From the NCBI GenBank assembly GCA_943333015.1, contig CALQRR010000024.1, positions 1 through 10,442 on the forward strand: 10,442 bases of DNA. The letters are read 5' to 3'. Source of the DNA: Chitinophaga pinensis (GTDB lineage Bacteria; Bacteroidota; Bacteroidia; M30B66). Position 1 is the first letter of the stretch; every line of letters begins with the position of its first letter. The notes beneath the pieces are model-generated. The model was not told where the DNA came from. It saw only the letters and a list, made by a program, of their open reading frames with translations, and did no database searches. This document shows, piece by piece, positions 7,434 to 10,442 of the stretch. A program made the position numbers and the translations under genes.

Positions 7434-8393
7434 ATGGAAATTTCAGAAGACATCCTTTCTCGCATCCAACTCCTCCAGGAGAAATATGCATCGATGGGAC
7501 AGGATTTAACCTCGTATCTCGATGGTTTACTGCATGCCGATTTTCTGACCTATTGGGATTACATCCACCTCGACACCTTGTTGAGTCTTCAAAGTCCGCG
7601 GACACGTTTCCCGGATGAGGAGATTTTCATTATGTATCATCAGATAACCGAACTGTACTTCAAACTGTGTTTGCATGAGCTGAAACAGATCGGTGCACAA
7701 AAGACGCCTGATCTGAAGTTTACCACTAATCGCATTCAGCGGGTGAACCGATATTTCCAAAACCTGACGCATTCGTTTGAGGTGATGGTAGATGGCATGG
7801 ACCGCGATCAATTCCTCAAATTCCGGATGTCATTATTGCCCGCATCCGGTTTTCAAAGTGCGCAATACCGCATGATTGAGATTTTTGCAACAGACTTCAT
7901 TCACCTAGTCGATAAAGACCACCGCGACAAGTTTCAAGATGGAACCTCCAGCATTGCGGAACAATTCAAATACATCTACTGGCAAGCTGGAGCAACGGAA
8001 TTGGCCAGCGGAAAGAAAACGCTGACGCTGGATCAGTTTGAAGAAAAATACAGCCGCGATCTTATTCATTTGGCGGAACAAAATGTGAATACGAATGTGT
8101 TCAGCATCTACCGTAAACTTCAGGTAAGTGGTTCCGATTTGGGCGAACTTACCAACGCCCTGCGTTCTCTCGATGTTTTGGTAAATGTGAATTGGCCTTT
8201 ATCGCACTATAAAAGTGCTGTCCGTTATTTACAGCGCGATCCCGAAGACATCAAGGCAACAGGCGGAACAAACTGGCAAAAATACCTGCCTCCACGTTTT
8301 CAGAAGCGTATTTTTTATCCCGAACTTTGGTCGGAGCAGGAAATTTCCGATTGGGGAAAAGGTTGGGTTGAAGAGGTGATCTCCGTAAAATAA
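7434..8393 (+). CDS. kynA: Tryptophan 2,3-dioxygenase family protein
   Basis: 319-residue haem enzyme family that opens the indole ring of L-tryptophan with O2 to give N-formylkynurenine, the first step of the kynurenine pathway. Visible blocks are YWDYIHLDTLLSLQSPRTRF (40-59), FIMYHQITELYFKLCLHEL (65-83) with the probable distal His69, SGFQSAQYRMIE (138-149) with the substrate-carboxylate Arg146, and a C-terminal block with the probable haem-ligand His258 in PLSHYKSAVRYL, followed by ATGGTNWQKYLPPRF. The classic family motif at that last place is GTGGSSG; here it is ATGGTNW, so this belongs to a divergent branch. It has its own promoter. The stop lies one base from the stop of the opposite-strand secreted-protein gene. 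The family call is strong. Substrate is inferred from conserved residues, because no other kynurenine genes are in the window. Confidence 0.88.
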   Translation: MEISEDILSRIQLLQEKYASMGQDLTSYLDGLLHADFLTYWDYIHLDTLLSLQSPRTRFPDEEIFIMYHQITELYFKLCLHELKQIGAQKTPDLKFTTNRIQRVNRYFQNLTHSFEVMVDGMDRDQFLKFRMSLLPASGFQSAQYRMIEIFATDFIHLVDKDHRDKFQDGTSSIAEQFKYIYWQAGATELASGKKTLTLDQFEEKYSRDLIHLAEQNVNTNVFSIYRKLQVSGSDLGELTNALRSLDVLVNVNWPLSHYKSAVRYLQRDPEDIKATGGTNWQKYLPPRFQKRIFYPELWSEQEISDWGKGWVEEVISVK

Positions 8394-8394
8394 T

Positions 8395-9102
8395 TTAACG
8401 GATGCGTATAATCGAAAATCCTTCTACGCTCACTCCATTTACAACCGCCTGATTTTGCTGACCGGTTATCTGAAAAGGAATCGCCGCGGAGAAATCTTGC
8501 GCAGCAGCAAGGATAGTGCACACCGGAGAACCATTTAATAGCAATGTGCCGGTGAGTTTGGCGTTTGTTGGTGAAACTCTATAAACACGCGTGTTCAATT
8601 CCCACATGCCCTGCCCATTGGCTTGAAAGGCCAATACATTACTTCCGAATTTCAACCTCAACACAGAAGTGTCGGTGGTCATTTCTCCAAAAGCATGCAC
8701 CTCAAGGGCTTGTCCATTGGCGTCAAGCGTATTGGCGGGAATTACATACGAGCCTAAAATTGCTTCCGTTGTACCGGCCAAGCCAGCCTGACTCAATGAG
8801 CTGATCAGAATAGATGGAGGAACAGGCGGAACTGCCGTAAGAAATTCGGTCCAGCTGCCCATGGTGAAATACCAGAACGAGGATGTTGTTAAATCGTACA
8901 CCAACAGGCCTTCTGCGGGTGTTATAATTGCCAGCCGTTCGCTGCTGCTCATGCGAGGCGTAAGCAAGCCTTTGCTGGTTGAGGATACTTCCAGTTTTGC
9001 GCTGGCATCCGGACTGGCTGTGCCAATGCCCATATTATCGGTTTGAGCGTGTGTGATCAGGCTCATCAAACTCAGAAAGGCAAAAATCAGAGGGTAACGC
9101 AT
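8395..9102 (-). CDS. Secreted protein with Bacteroidota GIGT/PD head motif and phage-tail-like beta domain
   Basis: 235 residues, function unknown. Residues 1-20 are a signal peptide ending THAQ. Residues about 24-90 carry the head motif common in Bacteroidota surface proteins: NMGIGTASPDASAKLEVSST, then GLLTPRMSSSERLAI, GLLVYDLTTSSFWYF and GSWTEF. After a proline-rich hinge (VPPVPPSI, 91-98), residues 99-235 look like one beta-rich domain beginning with LGSYVIPANTLDANGQALEV and ending in SVEGFSIIRIR. That kind of YxIPANTL...NG stretch is familiar from phage structural and tail-associated proteins. There is no clear type IX secretion C-terminal signal. It is probably a surface or extracellular beta-structured protein. 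The gene converges with kynA, one base apart, and has its own -7 element. The reading frame and export are well supported; the domain resemblance is from memory of the pattern. Confidence 0.75.
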   Translation of the reverse strand: MRYPLIFAFLSLMSLITHAQTDNMGIGTASPDASAKLEVSSTSKGLLTPRMSSSERLAIITPAEGLLVYDLTTSSFWYFTMGSWTEFLTAVPPVPPSILISSLSQAGLAGTTEAILGSYVIPANTLDANGQALEVHAFGEMTTDTSVLRLKFGSNVLAFQANGQGMWELNTRVYRVSPTNAKLTGTLLLNGSPVCTILAAAQDFSAAIPFQITGQQNQAVVNGVSVEGFSIIRIR

Positions 9103-9106
9103 GGCA

Positions 9107-9114
9107 CAAAGCTA
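9107..9114 (-). promoter_or_regulatory. -7 promoter element of the secreted-protein gene
   Basis: Minus-strand TAGCTTTG is an exact TAnnTTTG match and ends only four bases before the ATG at 9102, suggesting a leaderless or nearly leaderless transcript. No clear -33 TTTG is seen at the usual spacing. Confidence 0.45.
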
Positions 9115-9180
9115 AGAAAGCACGGTTTCCGATGTGCGGCTTTTTCTAATTCGTTTTTTTTCTCTTTTTACACCACTAAC

Positions 9181-9204
9181 CACTACCTTATTCGGAGGGT
9201 AGTG
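9181..9204. repeat. Inverted repeat between the divergent secreted-protein and lipoprotein genes
   Basis: CACTACC (9181-9187) pairs perfectly with GGTAGTG (9198-9204) around a 10-base spacer; one wobble and one more pair can extend the stem. There is no T-run after it on the plus strand, so it is not an obvious terminator. A pyrimidine-rich stretch (about 9139-9169) precedes it. It could be an operator for either divergent gene. Nothing else is apparent in the 244-base gap. Confidence 0.35.
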
Positions 9205-9346
9205 AATCAATCGGACATTTTACACACCACGCGAATGCTTCCGTCAGGCTCTTTTTTAAGAAACATACTTTTCTTTGAAGAGAATTATGTGGAAAATTAC
9301 CTCCTCCTTGAAACGATTCTCTAATTTGCACGTTCTTCTTTCATCT

Positions 9347-9499
9347 ATGAAAAAGTCCCTGCCGCTTCTGTTTTTTTTTGCATCTGCTATCTTACTTTCA
9401 GGGTGTTCCCTGTTTAAGAAAAAGTGCGACTGCCCCGATCATCATCGAAAAAAGCGAATTGCCATGGAGCAGAGGCATTTACCGGCTTCCTTGATTTAA
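9347..9499 (+). CDS. Very small Cys/His-rich lipoprotein
   Basis: 50-residue protein with a clear lipoprotein signal. A KK start and hydrophobic run (LPLLFFFASAILL) lead to the lipobox LSGC with the acylated Cys20. The mature part is only 31 residues and starts CSLFKKKCDCPDHHRKKR, so it packs two more cysteines and two histidines into a few positions and is strongly basic. Similar GC.LFKKKCDCP small lipoproteins are familiar in Bacteroidota, with no known function. A longer frame from 9275 adds 24 residues that would hide the signal, so the ATG at 9347 is chosen. A run of nine T (9371-9379) encodes part of the signal core and could slip. It sits just upstream of feoAB on the same strand, but a probable terminator and a separate promoter lie between, so it is not in their operon. 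Confidence 0.65.
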   Translation: MKKSLPLLFFFASAILLSGCSLFKKKCDCPDHHRKKRIAMEQRHLPASLI

Positions 9500-9509
9500 G
9501 CGGGTTTTT
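9482..9509 (+). terminator. Probable terminator overlapping the end of the small lipoprotein gene
   Basis: CCGGCTT (9482-9488) can pair with AAGCGGG (9498-9504) in six of seven positions (one G-G mismatch), with a 9-base loop, and is followed at once by five T (9505-9509). The stop codon of the lipoprotein gene (9497-9499) lies within the structure. This separates that gene from feoA. Confidence 0.5.
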
Positions 9510-9525
9510 CTTTCCGGTATTTTCC

Positions 9526-9555
9526 TTTGTGGGGCCGGTGAAATTTGTACTTTCG
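9526..9555 (+). promoter_or_regulatory. Promoter of the feoAB operon
   Basis: TTTG at 9526-9529 and TACTTTCG at 9548-9555 (one mismatch from TAnnTTTG) are spaced by 18 bases, the standard Bacteroidota arrangement. Transcription would start at about 9560-9563, at the left edge of the palindromic operator. Confidence 0.65.
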
Positions 9556-9562
9556 CAGTTAA

Positions 9563-9577
9563 TTAGAATCGTTCTAA
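9563..9577. promoter_or_regulatory. Palindromic operator at the feoAB transcription start
   Basis: TTAGAA (9563-9568), spacer TCG, TTCTAA (9572-9577): a perfect 6-3-6 inverted repeat that does not extend further outward. It begins just after the -7 element and ends 10 bases before the feoA ATG, where a bound repressor would block initiation. The TTAG...CTAA outer bases resemble sites of iron or manganese-dependent DtxR/MntR-family repressors. That family assignment is an inference, and a Fur-type regulator is not excluded. Confidence 0.6.
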
Positions 9578-9587
9578 ACAAGCAAGC

Positions 9588-9815
9588 ATGCCTGCCGATC
9601 TCTCACATCTTCCTGTTGGTGAATCTGCAATCATCCGTGGTTTCAAGGATGAAGAGATCTCTCTGAAGCTCATCGAGTTGGGGTGTATTCCGGGATCACA
9701 GATTACCATGATCCGAAAAGCTCCGTTTGGTGATCCCATCGCCTTTGCCTGCTCCGGTTCTTTGATTAGCATCCGCATGCAGGAAGCTGCAACTGTACTG
9801 ATCGAATATCCATAA
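9588..9815 (+). CDS. feoA: Ferrous iron transport protein A (FeoA)
   Basis: 75-residue cytoplasmic SH3-like protein that supports the FeoB ferrous iron channel. The length and pattern are normal: LPVGESAIIRGFKD at 8-21, LIELGCIPGSQITMIRKAPF at 28-47, DPIAFACSGSLISIRMQEA at 49-67, ending with VLIEYP. It starts at the ATG at 9588, ten bases after the operator palindrome, and ends seven bases before the feoB start, so the two are translated from one message. The stand-alone domain is separate here and not fused to FeoB, as it is in some Bacteroidota. Confidence 0.93.
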   Translation: MPADLSHLPVGESAIIRGFKDEEISLKLIELGCIPGSQITMIRKAPFGDPIAFACSGSLISIRMQEAATVLIEYP

Positions 9816-9822
9816 CAAGGCA

Positions 9823-10442
9823 TTGGAAGAGGCTGTCATCAATATCGCTCTCATCGGCAACCCTAATAGCGGGAAGTCAACGTTGTTTAATGCGCTCACC
9901 GGGCTGCATCAAAAAACGGGTAATTTTCCGGGTGTTACCGTTGAAAAACGTACCGGTCAGGTGCGCATGTTTCATCCCAAAGACAAAAGCCGCCGTACCG
10001 TTAAATTCATCGATCTCCCGGGAACTTATTGTCTGTTCCCGAAGTCGCTCGATGAACTCGAAACGTTTAAAGCCCTCACCGATCATCGTTCTCCCGATGC
10101 ACCCGACATGGTGCTCATCGTGGCCGATGCTTCCAATCTGAAACGCTCCCTACTACTATGTCTGCAGATTATCGATCTGGGTTTGCCTGCTGTACTGGCG
10201 GTGAACATGATCGATCTCCTCGAACGCAGTCATCTCAAACTCGATACTGTCCGCTTAGCCGCAGAACTTGGAATTCCTGTTATACCAGTCAACGCCCGCG
10301 ATAAAATTGGTGTAGCCGAATTAAAACAAGCGCTGTTTCAGGAACAAGTGGGCGCCATGAACACATTCGACAATCCTTCAGAACATCATCCCGGACTTGT
10401 AGAACTGCTCCAGAAAACGACCGGCATCAACAATGGATACGA
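9823..10442 (+). CDS. feoB: Ferrous iron transporter FeoB, N-terminal G domain, 3' end outside window
   Basis: FeoB is the inner-membrane ferrous iron transporter with an N-terminal GTPase domain. About 206 residues are present, all G domain plus the start of its helical linker; the membrane part lies beyond the window. All nucleotide motifs are visible: G1 GNPNSGKST (12-20), the G2 region NFPGVTVEK (34-42), G3 DLPGTY (64-69), G4 NMID (128-131) and a G5 stretch VNARDKIG (156-163), where SA is the usual pair and NA is found here. The reading frame opens at 9802 after a TGA. The only usable start is TTG at 9823, preceded by AAGG at 9817-9820, giving MEEAVINIALIG. No ATG lies before the G1 motif. 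The frame has no stop up to the window end. Confidence 0.94.
   Translation, partial: MEEAVINIALIGNPNSGKSTLFNALTGLHQKTGNFPGVTVEKRTGQVRMFHPKDKSRRTVKFIDLPGTYCLFPKSLDELETFKALTDHRSPDAPDMVLIVADASNLKRSLLLCLQIIDLGLPAVLAVNMIDLLERSHLKLDTVRLAAELGIPVIPVNARDKIGVAELKQALFQEQVGAMNTFDNPSEHHPGLVELLQKTTGINNGY

Noticed and set aside
7177..7509. 110-residue plus-strand frame upstream of kynA
   Set aside because: Crosses the kynA promoter and overlaps the kynA coding sequence in another frame; no family resemblance.
9043..9324. 93-residue plus-strand frame starting inside the secreted-protein gene
   Set aside because: Low-complexity sequence crossing a pyrimidine-rich intergenic tract and an inverted repeat; no recognisable domain.
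1..10442. CRISPR array, tRNA, rRNA, insertion sequence or defence system
   Set aside because: I read both strands for regular spaced repeats, tRNA-like cloverleaf cores, transposase motifs and toxin or defence domains and saw none.

Overview
The window looks like ordinary chromosome of a Bacteroidota bacterium, probably a flavobacterial or related lineage. Three things point there. Several upstream regions carry the Bacteroidota-type promoter (TTTG or TTG, about 17-18 bases, then TAnnTTTG), and Shine-Dalgarno sites are weak or absent. One secreted protein has the 'GIGT..PD.SA.LEV' head motif common in that phylum. The urocanase, tryptophan dioxygenase and linoleoyl-CoA-type desaturase also read like Bacteroidota versions. 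The exact family cannot be fixed from sequence alone.

Layout from left to right. The 3' part of hutU (histidine catabolism) ends in a strong hairpin terminator. A short non-coding stretch rich in small inverted repeats follows. Next is a minus-strand secreted glucosaminidase with two LysM domains. It is divergent from a plus-strand cluster of queA (queuosine tRNA modification), ispD (MEP isoprenoid pathway) and purD (purine synthesis). queA and ispD are 4 bases apart, and purD follows after 48 bases. purD meets a minus-strand pair tail to tail with its stop codon overlapping: a membrane fatty-acid desaturase and, 18 bases downstream, a membrane-anchored MtfA-like zinc peptidase.

Divergent from the desaturase is a tryptophan 2,3-dioxygenase gene (kynurenine pathway). 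It converges, one base apart, with a gene for a secreted protein that has a phage-tail-like beta-rich C-terminus. The right end holds a very small Cys/His-rich lipoprotein gene with a probable terminator, then feoA and the 5' part of feoB (ferrous iron uptake). These are preceded by a clear promoter and a perfect 6-3-6 palindrome at the expected transcription start, probably a metal-dependent repressor site.

Most of the window is housekeeping. I do not see a CRISPR array, transposase, phage module or defence island. The points most worth a second look are the feo operator, the small metal-ligand-rich lipoprotein beside feoAB, the structured non-coding stretch after hutU, the two-part secreted protein, and the pairing of desaturase with peptidase.
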